From Zanthoxylum bungeanum (taxonomy: Eukaryota > Streptophyta > Magnoliopsida > Sapindales > Rutaceae), in NCBI GenBank assembly GCA_019454045.1, contig SKCR01032781.1, positions 1 to 64,000 of the forward strand: a stretch of 64,000 nt of DNA, given 5' to 3'. Made by a program: the position numbers and the translations under genes. The notes under the pieces are model-generated. The model did no database searches. It was given only the letters and a program-made list of their open reading frames with translations, and had not been told where the DNA came from. Each line of letters begins with the position of its first letter. Position 1 is the first letter of the stretch. Positions 20,334 through 30,743 of the stretch are shown piece by piece.

Positions 20334-22816
20334 ATGGTTAAGCATGAAATACTTTAGGTTAAAATTTGATAAAATTGGTTGAAGCATGTTCTTGTGAAAT
20401 TTGATGAATAAGTATGCTTGCATGTATATAGAATGATGTTATATGGAATCAATTTTATGAAAAATGCATTGGATGATTTTTCCCCAAAATTTTAACCTTG
20501 GCCGAATGGGTGTGTAAAATTTGATTGAAGCATGTCTTGTGAAATTTGATGAATAAGTATGCTTGCATGTATATAACATGATGTTATATGGAATCAATTT
20601 TATGAAAAATGCATTGGATGATTTTTCCCCCAAATTTTGACCTTGGCCGAATGATATGGTGAAATTGATTGAAGCATGTTCTTGTGAAATTTGATTAATA
20701 AGAATGCTTACATGTATATAGAATGATGATACATGGAATCAATTTTATGAAAAATGCATTGGATGATTTTTCCCCAAATTCATGCCTTGGCCGAATGTGT
20801 TGCTACTTGGAGTGGATTGGAATTTTTTGTGTTTAAGATCATTGGATGACTTAGAACGTGTACGGGACGTAGATTAGTAATTCAATCGGATTGAAAAACA
20901 AATCGACACAAAAAACTCACCTTGGCCGAATACATAGGACATGTAAAGGAGTTGATTTTTGTTAAAATTAATGTTGGACATTTATTTTGAACAATACATG
21001 ATTAATAAATTAAATGGGTATTTTTGAAATATTTGGTTTAATGTATTAATCTTGGTATTACACTTTAATTAATTGGACTTTAATGTTTGGAATATTAAAA
21101 TTTAATTAATGGGCTTAATTGGTGAATTGGGCTTTTAATATTGTATTTGGGCATAATGGGCTTGGTTGGACCAAGTAGATTTGGGCCAAATGGATTGGAT
21201 CCAATTTGGGCCTAAATCACTCCATTAAGTCCAAATATAATATAATGGGCTTTAAAATTTAATTGGGCCTTATGGGCTTAAAATTGGTTTTATGGCATTT
21301 AAGGGTGATTCCTTATTTGGGCTTGGTAATTGGGTTTGACCCACATTGACCAAAGCCCAAGCCTTAATAAATCAATTCTAAGCCATTTGACTTGAATTAA
21401 ATTCAACATTGGATGTTAGTTGGGCTTTGAGACCCAATAAGATTAGATTTAGAATCTAAGTCTTTAAAGCACATTAAAAGTGTAAACATTTAATTTGGAA
21501 TTAAATAATTGAATTAGTATTGAATACGAATTGAATTAGATTTAATAGTAGTTCGATATAATTCGCGAATTCGTACCTTATGTACTTATTCTCAATCGAG
21601 TTGGACTCGCGCAAAATCAAACCGTTGTTTGAACATTGGATGATCACTTAAACAAAGACTAATTAATTGGATTAGATTGGTTGTATTGTAAAAGCATGTC
21701 TTGTTTGAATATATATGTATGTGATGAATGAATAGTGTATATCGGATGGATTAGAAGGGAAAGGGTAATTTTAGAAATTATTGTAAATTTGGAATTTATA
21801 AATTGGACCTGCGTGTCCAGCCTTATCTCTTTATCTCTTTGTATTCTCTTCTCACCTAATTCCCCTCAATGTAAATGAGGTTTCTCTTATTGTATTATGT
21901 AATTGGGTAGAAGTAGAATAGTGCTAGCGGGGAGAGGAAAGGGAGTGATTTGTTCTAGGAACAAGTTGTTTATATATCCATCCGCATATCACTATTAATT
22001 TACTTTACGCGCTTTATGATGTTTTAGAAGCATGCTTAAGGGTGTATGATGATGAGACCTAACAAAGATAAATAAATTGGTTGCCAATTACGCGAAAATC
22101 CCTCAATTTATATTAAGCGAATATCCTTCCATTGAATGGTTCTTGTTCAAGATCCGAAGTTGGCATTGGTTTGTTTTTGACCAAAGTCAAGACCTTTGTC
22201 AATCAAGGATGTACTTGAATCATGAGAGTTTTGTTGCATATCGGTGTCTTGTCCAAATCGTGATTTTTATTGGCCAAAGTCAAGATCACTTTTTGTCCAA
22301 CGACATTGATTACGAAACTTTCCTCGTCAATGGGTCCCGCTTAACTGGAATCATTAGGTTTTTTTGGCCAAAGCCAAGGCCTAGTTGATTCGGAGGATAG
22401 GTTAGGAAAATGTATTAGATACATTGACATTATACATATGTTTCGGACTTGGATGTCCACCTAACCGGATCTAGGAATTGGATGAGATCCAATTGATCAT
22501 GGAGATCTACCTAAGTTAAATAGCATACAATTTTTATTGGCCAAAGTCAAGGTTGTGTGTTATTTAACGGGATCCTAGCCCACTAGGAAATTCGATTTCC
22601 CGAGTTCTCTACAGAGGGTTAGAAACTTGAAGAAAATAGTGGGAGGCTATTATTGAATTTGCAATTTCATTCAGATATTTAGCCTTACGCATCTTTCAAA
22701 ATTATTTCGTCAATATTTTAATAATTAGTTGGACTAATATATTGTTATTTTTATTTGTAACAGTTTGACTGTACCCATAACATCGTTGACTTTATAGTTG
22801 GACTATAGTTGTCAAG
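20334..22816 (+). other. Copia-B1 long untranslated leader
   Basis: About 2.5 kb without a credible gene. 20379-20811 holds three tandem units of about 145 bp. 21090-21430 is dense in TGGGCTT/AAGCCCA motifs. 21820-21900 has a TC-rich stretch. 22165-22560 has four copies of a TTGGCCAAAGTCAAG-like motif 80-170 bp apart; the 103-codon frame at 22077-22388 runs through them. Just before gag is GAAAATAGTGGGAGG. The same layout occurs in Copia-C1 (39929-42040), so these are conserved parts of a long copia leader. Confidence 0.72.
20379..20811 (+). repeat. Tandem repeat, 3 units of about 145 bp
   Basis: Units start at 20379, 20525 and 20669 (periods 146 and 144). Each begins TTGAAGCATGTTCTTG, includes GCATTGGATGATTTTTCCCC and ends CCTTGGCCGAATG. 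Copia-B2 has two such units at about 929-1230. Confidence 0.88.
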
Positions 22817-23842
22817 ATGATTGGCAAAGGTAATATCCGCGACATAATCATGGGCGATAATGTCTTCAAAGGGACAAACTTTGCCGACTGGGAAATGAAC
22901 CTCAAGATAGTGCTTGGGGCTGAGAGGATACTGTATACTATTCAGAGACCTCTCCCGCCTAAACCCACTGAGCCACTGGAGCTAGAGTTATGGAAAACTC
23001 ATAGTGACGATTGTGACCAAGCTCAGTCAGTTATGCTAGCTGCAATGACCCAGCATTTCAGACGCCAGAATAGGGACTTGGATCCCTATAACATGATGGC
23101 AAGATTGCGTGATCTTCACCGCACCAATAAGCGGATGAAGAGGTACGAGCTAGTAAGGAAACTCTTCCGCTCCCGGATGACAGACGGCGCATCAGTTGAA
23201 GCCCACGGGACTCAAATGATCGCCGATATTGATGAGTTGGCCAATATGGGAATAGTCTTGGAGGCTGAGCTGACTATAGATATGATCTTGCAGTCACTTC
23301 CTGATACTTGGAAACAAATCATAATCAACTACAAGTTGATGGATACAGATGACACTCTTGGAGAGCTGTTATCTGTCTTGAAGGAGTCCGAAAGGGAACT
23401 CCTAAAGGGGAGCAAGCGCGAGGCGCATTTTGCATCGACCTCTCATGCGCCAAAGGGTGGCCCCAAGGCAATTGGAGGTGCGAGGAAGAAGAAGTTCAAG
23501 AAAAAGGGCAAAGGCAAGTTGACAGTGGCTTCTAGGAAGCCAAAGGACAAATCTCGCGACATCTGCCTCAACTGCGGCAAGAGGGGTCACTGGAAACGTG
23601 ACTGCCGAATGAGCATTGTGCAGAGGGAGGATATCAAGGCTGGCAAGGCTATCGCCTCTGGTATGTTTGTTATTGAGATAAATATGAATACTTCTAGTTT
23701 TAAAAATTGGATTTTTGATTCTGGTTGTGGTGCTCATATTTGTACTGATGTGCAGGATCTGCATGATAGCAGGGTGCTGGCATCAGGGGAGATGAGATGG
23801 ATCGGGTTGGAAACGGAACACCAGTTGCTGTTTTGGCCGTAG
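22817..23842 (+). CDS. Copia-B1 Gag-protease N-terminal polyprotein
   Basis: A 341-codon frame from ATG 22817. Residues 10-160 are the copia gag (UBN2-type) domain with FKGTNFADWEMNLKIVL near the start. It is followed by a Lys-rich stretch (about 220-255) and the zinc knuckle CLNCGKRGHWKRDC (about 254-267), which binds the element's RNA. The protease begins with NWIFDSGCGAHICTDVQ (about 296-312), and the catalytic Asp-Ser-Gly is intact. The frame is lost at about residue 325 by a frameshift; normally it would continue into Pol. Gag itself appears intact and could form particles. Confidence 0.88.
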   Translation: MIGKGNIRDIIMGDNVFKGTNFADWEMNLKIVLGAERILYTIQRPLPPKPTEPLELELWKTHSDDCDQAQSVMLAAMTQHFRRQNRDLDPYNMMARLRDLHRTNKRMKRYELVRKLFRSRMTDGASVEAHGTQMIADIDELANMGIVLEAELTIDMILQSLPDTWKQIIINYKLMDTDDTLGELLSVLKESERELLKGSKREAHFASTSHAPKGGPKAIGGARKKKFKKKGKGKLTVASRKPKDKSRDICLNCGKRGHWKRDCRMSIVQREDIKAGKAIASGMFVIEINMNTSSFKNWIFDSGCGAHICTDVQDLHDSRVLASGEMRWIGLETEHQLLFWP

Positions 23843-24286
23843 GGACTTTTGTTTAGTAACTGCCCTCAGGGCATGAACTTAAACTTTTGAACTGTTATTT
23901 TGTACCTAGTTTAACTAGGAATATTATATCTGTATCCTTGTTAACCCAGCAGGGTTACACTTTTGTATTCAGGAACACTGGGTGTTATTTATATAAAAAT
24001 GATGCAGAAATTTGCACAGCTGTTGCAAATAACGGTCTTTATATTTTGAATATAAATGAATCTCCTAAAATGACAAACAAAAGGCTCAAAAGAGTAATCT
24101 AAAAGATGAAGCTTATATGTGGCATTGTCGTCTAGGACACATCAACAAGACTCGCATATCCACACTTTCGAAGAGTGGGTACTTGGACGAATTTGATCCC
24201 AATTCATATGACGTCTGCGAATCTTGTCTTTTAGGCAAAATGCCTAAATCACCTTTTAGCGGTAAAGGTGAACGTGCCACAGAACT
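23843..24286 (+). pseudogene. Copia-B1 protease end and pre-integrase zinc finger
   Basis: After stops at 23840-23880 the protease C-terminus is readable from LNCYFVPSLTRNIISV (23887 frame). A frameshift at about 24100 then leads to the pre-integrase domain MWHCRLGHINKTRI with the second pair CESCLLGKM (frame 24117-24359). At least three frame changes occur in 450 bp. Confidence 0.82.
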
Positions 24287-24967
24287 ATGGCTCTCGTTCA
24301 TACTGACGTATGCGGGCCCATGTCTAGCCAGGCTAGAGGTGGATTTCACTACTTCGTAACCTTTACAGATGATGCATCTCGTTACGGTTATGTGTATCTT
24401 ATGAGACACAAGTCGGAAACTTTTGAGAAATTCAAAGAGTTTCGACACGAAGTGGAGAAACAAACAGGGAAGAGTATTAAGACATTACGGTCAGACCGTG
24501 GTGGCGAATACTTAAGTTATGAGTTTCAAGATTACTTGAAAGAATATGGTATTCTTTCACAGTGGACTCCTCCTGGAACACCGCAATTAAAGTGTGTGTC
24601 CGAACGGAGAAACCGCACCTTGTTGGACATGGTGAGGTCAATGATGAGTCGCACTGAGCTACCAATATCCTTCTGGGGATACGCATTAAACAGTGCTATA
24701 CTTATTTTGAATAAGGTACCGTCGAAGTCTGTTGAACAGACTCCATATGAAATATGGACAGGAAGGAAACCAGGTTTCTCTTTCCTGAAGATTTGGGGAT
24801 GCTGGGCATATGTTAAACGTTTGGAAGGTACCAAACTTGAACCCAAATCTGATAAATGCCTTTTCGTGGATATCCTAGGGAAACCAAAGGATATTACTTC
24901 TATCACCCACAAGAGAACAAAGTATTTGTTGCTCTACAAGCATTTTTCCTTGAGAAGGATTTTATAA
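24287..24967 (+). CDS. Copia-B1 integrase core (open fragment)
   Basis: A 226-codon open frame holds the D,D-35-E catalytic core of the integrase that inserts element DNA. Residues include VHTDVCGP (first Asp), LRSDRGGEY (second Asp) and SERRNRTLLD (Glu); normal spacing is kept. The usual NG of the PQxNGVSE motif reads KC here. The C-terminal YEIWTGRKP...LKIWGCWAYV segment is present. It overlaps the preceding domain in another frame, so it is a piece of a broken polyprotein, not a separate gene. Confidence 0.85.
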   Translation: MALVHTDVCGPMSSQARGGFHYFVTFTDDASRYGYVYLMRHKSETFEKFKEFRHEVEKQTGKSIKTLRSDRGGEYLSYEFQDYLKEYGILSQWTPPGTPQLKCVSERRNRTLLDMVRSMMSRTELPISFWGYALNSAILILNKVPSKSVEQTPYEIWTGRKPGFSFLKIWGCWAYVKRLEGTKLEPKSDKCLFVDILGKPKDITSITHKRTKYLLLYKHFSLRRIL

Positions 24968-26083
24968 ATGCAGTGGTAAGTGGAGGGAGAAAGTAGAACT
25001 CGATGAAGATCGTAGTGATACTGTTCCTGGCAATGAATCAACGACGGAACAAGAACAGACCGTCCGGATGAGTCTGTACCACAAACTTCACATACACAAG
25101 GACCGCGTAGGTCGGAGAGAGTCAGAACAGTACCTGAGAGGTATGGGTTCCTGATCTCACCTCATGTAGATATTAATCTTATTGAGGATAATGAGCCGGC
25201 TACGTATGAGGAAGCGATACAAAATATCGATTCCGCTTTATGGCAAGAAGCCATGAAGTCCGAGATGGATTCCATGTACGCCAACCAAGTTTGGACACTG
25301 GTTGATGCACCAGAAGGCGTAAAGCCTATTGGATGCAGATGGATCTTCAAGAAGAAGACCGACATGGATGGCAACGTACAAACGTACAAAGCTAGGCTTG
25401 TAGCGAAGGGGTATCGTCAACAATATGGTATTGATTATGACGAAACCTTCTCACCCGTTGCCATGATTAAATCCATTCGGATAATGCTTGCAATAGCTGC
25501 ATATTTCGATTACGAGATATGGCAGATGGACGTTAAAACCGCTTTCCTTAACGGAAACCTTTTGGAGGATGTTTATATGCAACAGCCTGACGGTTTTATC
25601 GTACCTAGACTTGCAAACAAGGTTTGTAAGTTAAATCGATCCATTTATGGATTGAAGAAGCAAGCATCACGGTCATGGAATCAGCGTTTTGATGAGATCA
25701 TAAAAGAATATGATTTCGTGCAAAACGCAGATGACCCTTGTGTATACAAGAAGGTTAGTGGGAGAGCACTTACTTTTATTGTCCTTTATGTCGACGACGT
25801 ATTGCTTATAGGCAATGACATTCCCATGCTAACGTCGGTGAAAGCTTGGCTTTCATTAAAATTCTCCATGAAAGATCTGGGAGAAGCAGCCTTTATTCTT
25901 GGAATAAAGATCTACAGGGATAGATCTAGAAAGCTGCTTGGACTCTCCCAGAGTACATACATTGATAAAGTGTTGAAGCGATTCAACATGGAACAATCCA
26001 AGAGGGGATTGGTTCCAATGGTACGTGGTACCTCTCTGTCTAAGGACATGTGTCCTAAGACTCAGGAAGAGAGAGACACATGA
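24968..26083 (+). pseudogene. Copia-B1 reverse transcriptase
   Basis: The integrase-RT linker (24968-25250) is frameshifted. From 25253 a 276-codon frame covers the [35 protein letters not shown] with the first catalytic Asp, and VLYVDDVLLIG with the YVDD active site at about 25786-25797. It reaches a TGA at 26081-26083 caused by a one-base loss. RNase H follows in the next frame from 26080. The RT itself retains all core motifs. One extra Lys (LKKQASR) interrupts the usual LKQASR motif. Confidence 0.88.
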
Positions 26084-26760
26084 GTCGGATACCGTTCGCC
26101 TCGGCAGTCGGATCGATCATGTATGCCATGATATGTACACGACCTGATGTCTCATATGCTTTGAGCATGTGCAGTCGCTATCAGGCCGATCCAGGTGAAG
26201 GTCACTGGATAGCAGTTAAGAATATCCTTAAGTATCTTAAACGAACTAAGGATGCTTTCTTAATTTATGGAGGTGGAGAACTTGCGGTATCTGGGTATAC
26301 CGATGCAAGTTTCCAAACCGACAAGGATGACTACAAGTCGCAATCCGGGTACATTTTTTGTTTGAATAACGGAGCAGTGAGCTGGAAATCTTCCAAGCAA
26401 GATACTGTTGCCGATTCAACAACAGAAGCGGAGTACATCGCTGCATCTGAAGCAGCAAAGGAGGCAGTTTGGATCCGAAAGTTCCTAATCGGATTAGGAG
26501 TAGTTCCGTTAGCAGCTGAGCCCGTTCCATTGTATTGTGACAATAACGGGGCTATAGCACAGGCTAAGGAACCAAGGTCTCATCAACGGTCCAAGCATGT
26601 TCTTCGACGTTACCATCTGATTCGGGAGATTATACATCGTGGCGATGTAAAATCGAGAAGGTCACATCAGATGACAACATTGCAGATCCGCTGACGAAGC
26701 TGTTCTTCAGCAAGTTTTTGAACGACACATACATAGTTCGGGTATTAGATGCTTGAGTGA
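26080..26760 (+). pseudogene. Copia-B1 RNase H
   Basis: A 204-codon frame includes GSIMYAMICTRPDVSYAL at the RT-RNase H connection, then GYTDASF, the ADSTTEAEYIAASEAAKEA block with the catalytic Asp/Glu residues, and YCDNNGAIAQAKEPRSHQR. RNase H degrades the RNA strand of the RNA:DNA hybrid. The frame shifts near 26650; the natural end (NIADPLTK-like residues) is readable to about 26756, 28 bp before the 3' LTR. Confidence 0.88.
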
Positions 26761-26771
26761 CTGGCTATAGG

Positions 26772-26784
26772 CCAAGTGGGAGAT
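26772..26784 (+). promoter_or_regulatory. Polypurine tract, Copia-B1
   Basis: GGCCAAGTGGGAGAT ends directly at the 3' LTR TGTTAGAC. AAGTGGGAG is the usual plant copia plus-strand primer and recurs before the C1 and C2 3' LTRs. Confidence 0.88.
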
Positions 26785-28760
26785 TGTTAGACATTATGTC
26801 CCATAGCGTCACTGTTTGTAAATGATATTGTATTATTGTACAAAATTAACTATGTGATAATGAAATTGCCTTTTGCCGTTTTGTAATATTATTTACTTTG
26901 ATATATAAATGGCGAAAGTCCATATGATTAGTACTGGATTGAGATGATATGAGACAGTATCAATCCATAAAGGTTTAATCATTAAATATCCCTAGTCGTA
27001 GTATTATCGAGACTGGACATCGATAATGCGGAATAGACTAGTATTGCGCTTGTGCACGTTGTGAGGGCACAACGGCATAGTTCTCATATATTTAAGTATT
27101 GGATACTTATGCAAGTGCGATAGGAGGTTGTGTTTTACCGATGGTACGGAAAACAGCTTCGCTCTGGATAGACCCCGCGGAATCCCATTGGTAGTATGTC
27201 TGCGTGTCTATGGGAGGCCGCATCAGGGTAGGTGTATATGGTCTTAACCTGAGACTTACATCGCTAGTACTTGCGACAATCGGTAAACTTTGGTTTTGGT
27301 GGTTGGGGACCTTAACCGGTTCTGTGTACACCTCTTCTGGGTTTATCGAGAATCGTAGTGTACTGGATGTGATGTCAAGATGGAAGTATCGCTTCAGACA
27401 TATGGAGGTGATGATCACGCAGGACACAGAACTAGTACTCTATAAAAGGTTGCAACCGTCGGGACAATATGACCAGGTCAGGATTGTCCGATTTAAAGAG
27501 ACTAGTTGCTTGATGTCCGATATATGTTTCGTACGGGGCAGACACATCTCCAGCCCCAGGCCTAGCATGTGATCATCCGATACTGGATCGATGTACGCAA
27601 TACTACGGTATACTACGCTTGATATAGATCTTATATTCCTATAAGAATATTTCTGGAGAATTGGGTAGGCATGGCGCTTTGCTAGAAGCCAACCTTGTCT
27701 TGTGAATCGGTAAGAACGTAGTACGAGGTACGTGTGTTCGGATTATCCGACGACCGTATTTACTGCCAACATATCCGGAGATCTCTTGGGTCGCTTCCTG
27801 AAGATTCACCTATGATATTTGATTCGAACTTAATTAATCTTGGATTAATTGCGGAGAAACTTTATCTCGGATAAAGTGCCTTATTTAGAGAGAGAACGAT
27901 TAATTGGAATTAATCGATAAAATTATTATATTCGATATAATAATGAAATTCGATTTCGACGCGAAATTAAAATTAGATTTTAATTCGGGCATACGAGTTA
28001 ATTTAGAATTAATTCGTTAGCGACGTAAATAATAATTTCGCTAGGAGCGATTATTTATTTAAATTCGATTTAATTAACGTCGCGACGCAAGTTCGGTATT
28101 TCGGAAATATCGAACCCGAACGCGTGAGTGGACGTGGGCCCACTTTCATTTGGAAACGTGTGGGGCCCACATGACACATGTCATTATATGTATTATTTTA
28201 TTGATAATGCATTGCATGGTGATAGTGTATAATACACTCAATGTTATGCATGGAATTTGAGTGTTTGACACTCTAAGCCTTTGCATGGCTTGTGTCATAG
28301 ATTTATTATTATTTAATAAATATTATGGCATAAATATAAATTGATTTTTGGTATCAAAAATCAATTAGAACAAAAGAAAATTCTCTCCTCTCTCTCTTTC
28401 ATGCCGAAAACTGCATGCAGTTTTGGTCTTCATCTTCTTCAATTTTGGTTGCCAAAAGCTTGAAGAAAGGGTTGTTGTTTGGAACATCTTCTCACATGCA
28501 AGGCTAGCTAGCACCTTCAAGGGATCAAAAGAGGTGATAGGGAAACCATCATAGAGCAAGGAATACACAAAGCTTGGAGCTTTCTTACTTCTTGTCTTCT
28601 TGGCCGAATCATCCCAACCTTGGAGCTTCCATTTGGTTTGATTTTTCTTCATCACAAAGCATTGTAAGTATGATTCCGCCATACTTCATGTTTATATATA
28701 TTCTTTGTTGTATTTCATGTATGCTTAATCTTTCCTTGGGACATATTATAGAAACCAACA
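26785..28760 (+). repeat. 3' LTR of Copia-B1
   Basis: 1976 bp, matching 18343-20317. The LTR has a sense open frame of 122 codons (27204-27572) that is also open in Copia-B2 (2434-2802 minus) and, diverged, in Copia-C2 (49238-49603 minus). Confidence 0.94.
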
Positions 28761-28765
28761 GCATT

Positions 28766-29878
28766 GTTTCTCCAATCTGTAATTCCTGTGTTGAAAATAG
28801 ATAAAAGGCATCAAAGTTAAACACTTCGCACCAAATCAACAAGCCTTACCAAAGTTATGTTCTCCTTAGACGCAAGGAACAATGAAACTGCCAGGATCTT
28901 TCAACTTCGGGGGAAGTAGTTTCCTCTGAATGATGAACTGCATTCTTCTGTTAATGCTACTGTCTCGTAACTCCAATCTCCGTTTTCGTGATGAAAGAAT
29001 ATCTTCATGAATTTGGCATAGGTGGCCATTTGTTCTAACGCTTCTGCAAATGGAATGTTGATATGCAGCTTTGAAGATCTCAGGAGCCGAGAAAACTTCT
29101 TGTCCAATTTGTTCTTCTGAAGACGTTGAGGAAAAGGTAGAGGTGGAATGATCTGTTCTTTTTCCTTTGCTTCTTTTTCCTCCATTGTTGCTTGTTTCTT
29201 TGGAACTTCTCGCAGCTGTTTGGCTCCAACATCTTGTTGATTTCAGTACCGCTTTTTAACATGATGGCATGACATTGCTCATTCCCCATGTTCTTGGATT
29301 TGGCCCTGTGTTGCTAGGAATGGACCTGGCTGTCTGTAACTCTGAGCATTTGCCAGTTGTCCCATTTGATTCTCAGTGCTTTAATAGAAGCAGATTGACT
29401 TTGAATTAATGCTGTTGGGATTGAAACATAGCATCATATCTTGCTGCTTGAGAGTCGTGTTTTGCTTCTAACTTTTTCAAGTGGGGTCAACACTTCTTTT
29501 ATTCCTGGTTCATTTGCCTACTCCTGGCTTTTGTTCTGTTGCTGGAATTCAAGTGGTGGATAGTTCTGCTGTTGGCCTGAATTGTTGCTCCATGAAAATT
29601 GGGATGATTCCTCCACCCTGGTGTAGGTGTTGGAATATGGATGTTCCATTGTCTGTTGAAATTGCTGACATAATTCACCGTTTCTTCAAGTGGTTCGACT
29701 CTGGTGTCCTCCATATGGTGAACTGTGGATCCAGTGGTAAAGAGTCTCCATAAATTTACATATCTGATCTAGCTTGGCGTGACTGCTGTATTGGCTCCAC
29801 TTTCATAAATTCCTGCAATTCTTTGGATCATGCTCCTTTCTGTTGGCCACAAAGGAATTGTTGTTGGCCATTCTTCGA
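28766..29878 (-). pseudogene. Athila-like gag C-terminus and protease N-terminus (broken)
   Basis: This continues Gag on the minus strand. The frame 29714-29499 has a WRNHPNF motif typical of the Athila gag tail. The frame 29185-28901 has PFPQRLQKNKLDKKFSRLL, KLHINIPFAEALEQM and YETVALTEECS, the region leading into the protease. The active-site neighbourhood, a D-L-G-A-like stretch near 28815, is frameshifted. The coding sequence is cut at 28766 by Copia-B1 and resumes at 18337. Confidence 0.82.
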
Positions 29879-30682
29879 TTAGTTCCACAGGCTTGATCTT
29901 CTCCTTGCCATTAAATCTCCTCCAGCAGCAGCATCGATTGTGGTTCTCATTATTCCAGAAAGCCCATTATAGAATGTTTGGACTTGAAGCCATTTTGGAA
30001 TGTCATTGTGAGGACATTTCCGGAGCAAATCTTTGTACCTTTCCCAAGCTTCGTAGAGGGATTTAATATGTCTGAATCTTATGTTCATAAAGGATGTGAT
30101 GTCATTCCTCAGTTTTCCGGTTCTGGCTGGTGGAAAGTACTTTGCAAGAAATTTGGTGGCTAAAGTGTTCCAAGTTGTGATAGAACTTGCTGGTAGTGAA
30201 TGTAGCCAAGCTTTAGCTCTGTCCTTCAGGGAATATGGAAAAACTCGCAGTCTCATTGCTTCTTCCGATGCTCTGTTGTAGTTAAAAGTGCCACAAAATT
30301 CCAGGAAGTTACTGATGTGGGCATTAGGATCTTCAGTTGCATTCCCCCCGAATTGAACTGACTGCTGAATCATCTGAATGCATGTTTTGATGTCACACGA
30401 ATTTGCTGGTAAGGGAGGAAGTACAATACAGGAAATGAGTCTGTCAACCACCGGAATGGTTCTATCTCGAATGGGAATTGGTGGTGCAACGTTCAAAGGT
30501 TCAGGTTCCATGTTGACTAAATCTTCTTGGCCTTCTCGCCTTTCCCTTCTCAACTGTCTGATGGTTCTTTCAATTTCTAGGTCAAGCGGTCGTAGTTCAA
30601 AACTTCTGTTCGTCTCATGAAGTTTCTGAAAACCTGAAACACAAGAAAACAAAAACAATAAGTAAAAAGAAATTAGATACAA
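29879..30682 (-). CDS. Athila-like Gag
   Basis: A 267-codon open frame with the gypsy retrotransposon gag domain at about residues 75-250: EDPNAHISNFLEFCGTF, LRVFPYSLKDRAKAWL, TWNTLATKFLAKYFP, YEAWERYKDLLRKCP, QTFYNGL. It is the capsid-forming structural protein. The frame opens 43 bp after the primer site. Its first 20 residues are hydrophobic and end at a TTTCTTGTGTTTCAG that resembles a splice acceptor, so the real start is more likely the MEPEP methionine near residue 57 or a spliced leader. Reading breaks after residue 258, with gag C-terminal homology continuing in other frames. Confidence 0.85.
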   Translation of the reverse strand: MYLISFYLLFLFSCVSGFQKLHETNRSFELRPLDLEIERTIRQLRRERREGQEDLVNMEPEPLNVAPPIPIRDRTIPVVDRLISCIVLPPLPANSCDIKTCIQMIQQSVQFGGNATEDPNAHISNFLEFCGTFNYNRASEEAMRLRVFPYSLKDRAKAWLHSLPASSITTWNTLATKFLAKYFPPARTGKLRNDITSFMNIRFRHIKSLYEAWERYKDLLRKCPHNDIPKWLQVQTFYNGLSGIMRTTIDAAAGGDLMARRRSSLWN

Positions 30683-30724
30683 GTAACGTATCTAACCCAA
30701 AAATTAATAGTGAAAGATAAATAA

Positions 30725-30743
30725 GTCCCCGGCAACGACGCCA
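30725..30743 (-). promoter_or_regulatory. Primer binding site (tRNA-Asp type)
   Basis: On the minus strand, TGGCGTCGTTGCCGGGGAC lies six bases after the 5' LTR. It is complementary, with one mismatch, to the 3' end of plant tRNA-Asp (CCCCGGCAACGGCGCCA). Such a site is characteristic of Athila and related gypsy elements. Confidence 0.88.

Larger units (their letters stand above)
18343..28760 (+). mobile_element. Copia-B1, full-length nested Ty1/copia element
   Basis: A 10418-bp element with two LTRs (1975 and 1976 bp), a primer site, a 2.5-kb leader, gag-protease, integrase, RT and RNase H in copia order, a polypurine tract, and exact GCATT duplications. The LTRs are nearly identical and most differences are 1-4-bp indels. 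It is therefore the youngest event in this nest, although its pol is frameshifted. The duplication shows it landed inside the Athila-like element after that had entered Copia-A2. Confidence 0.95.

Noticed and set aside
22077..22388. 103-codon frame upstream of Copia-B1 gag
   Set aside because: It runs through the repeated TTGGCCAAAGTCAAG leader motifs and is not open in the homologous C1 leader.
29481..30281. Plus-strand frames of 61-90 codons opposite the Athila-like gag
   Set aside because: Antisense shadows of a clear gag gene on the minus strand.
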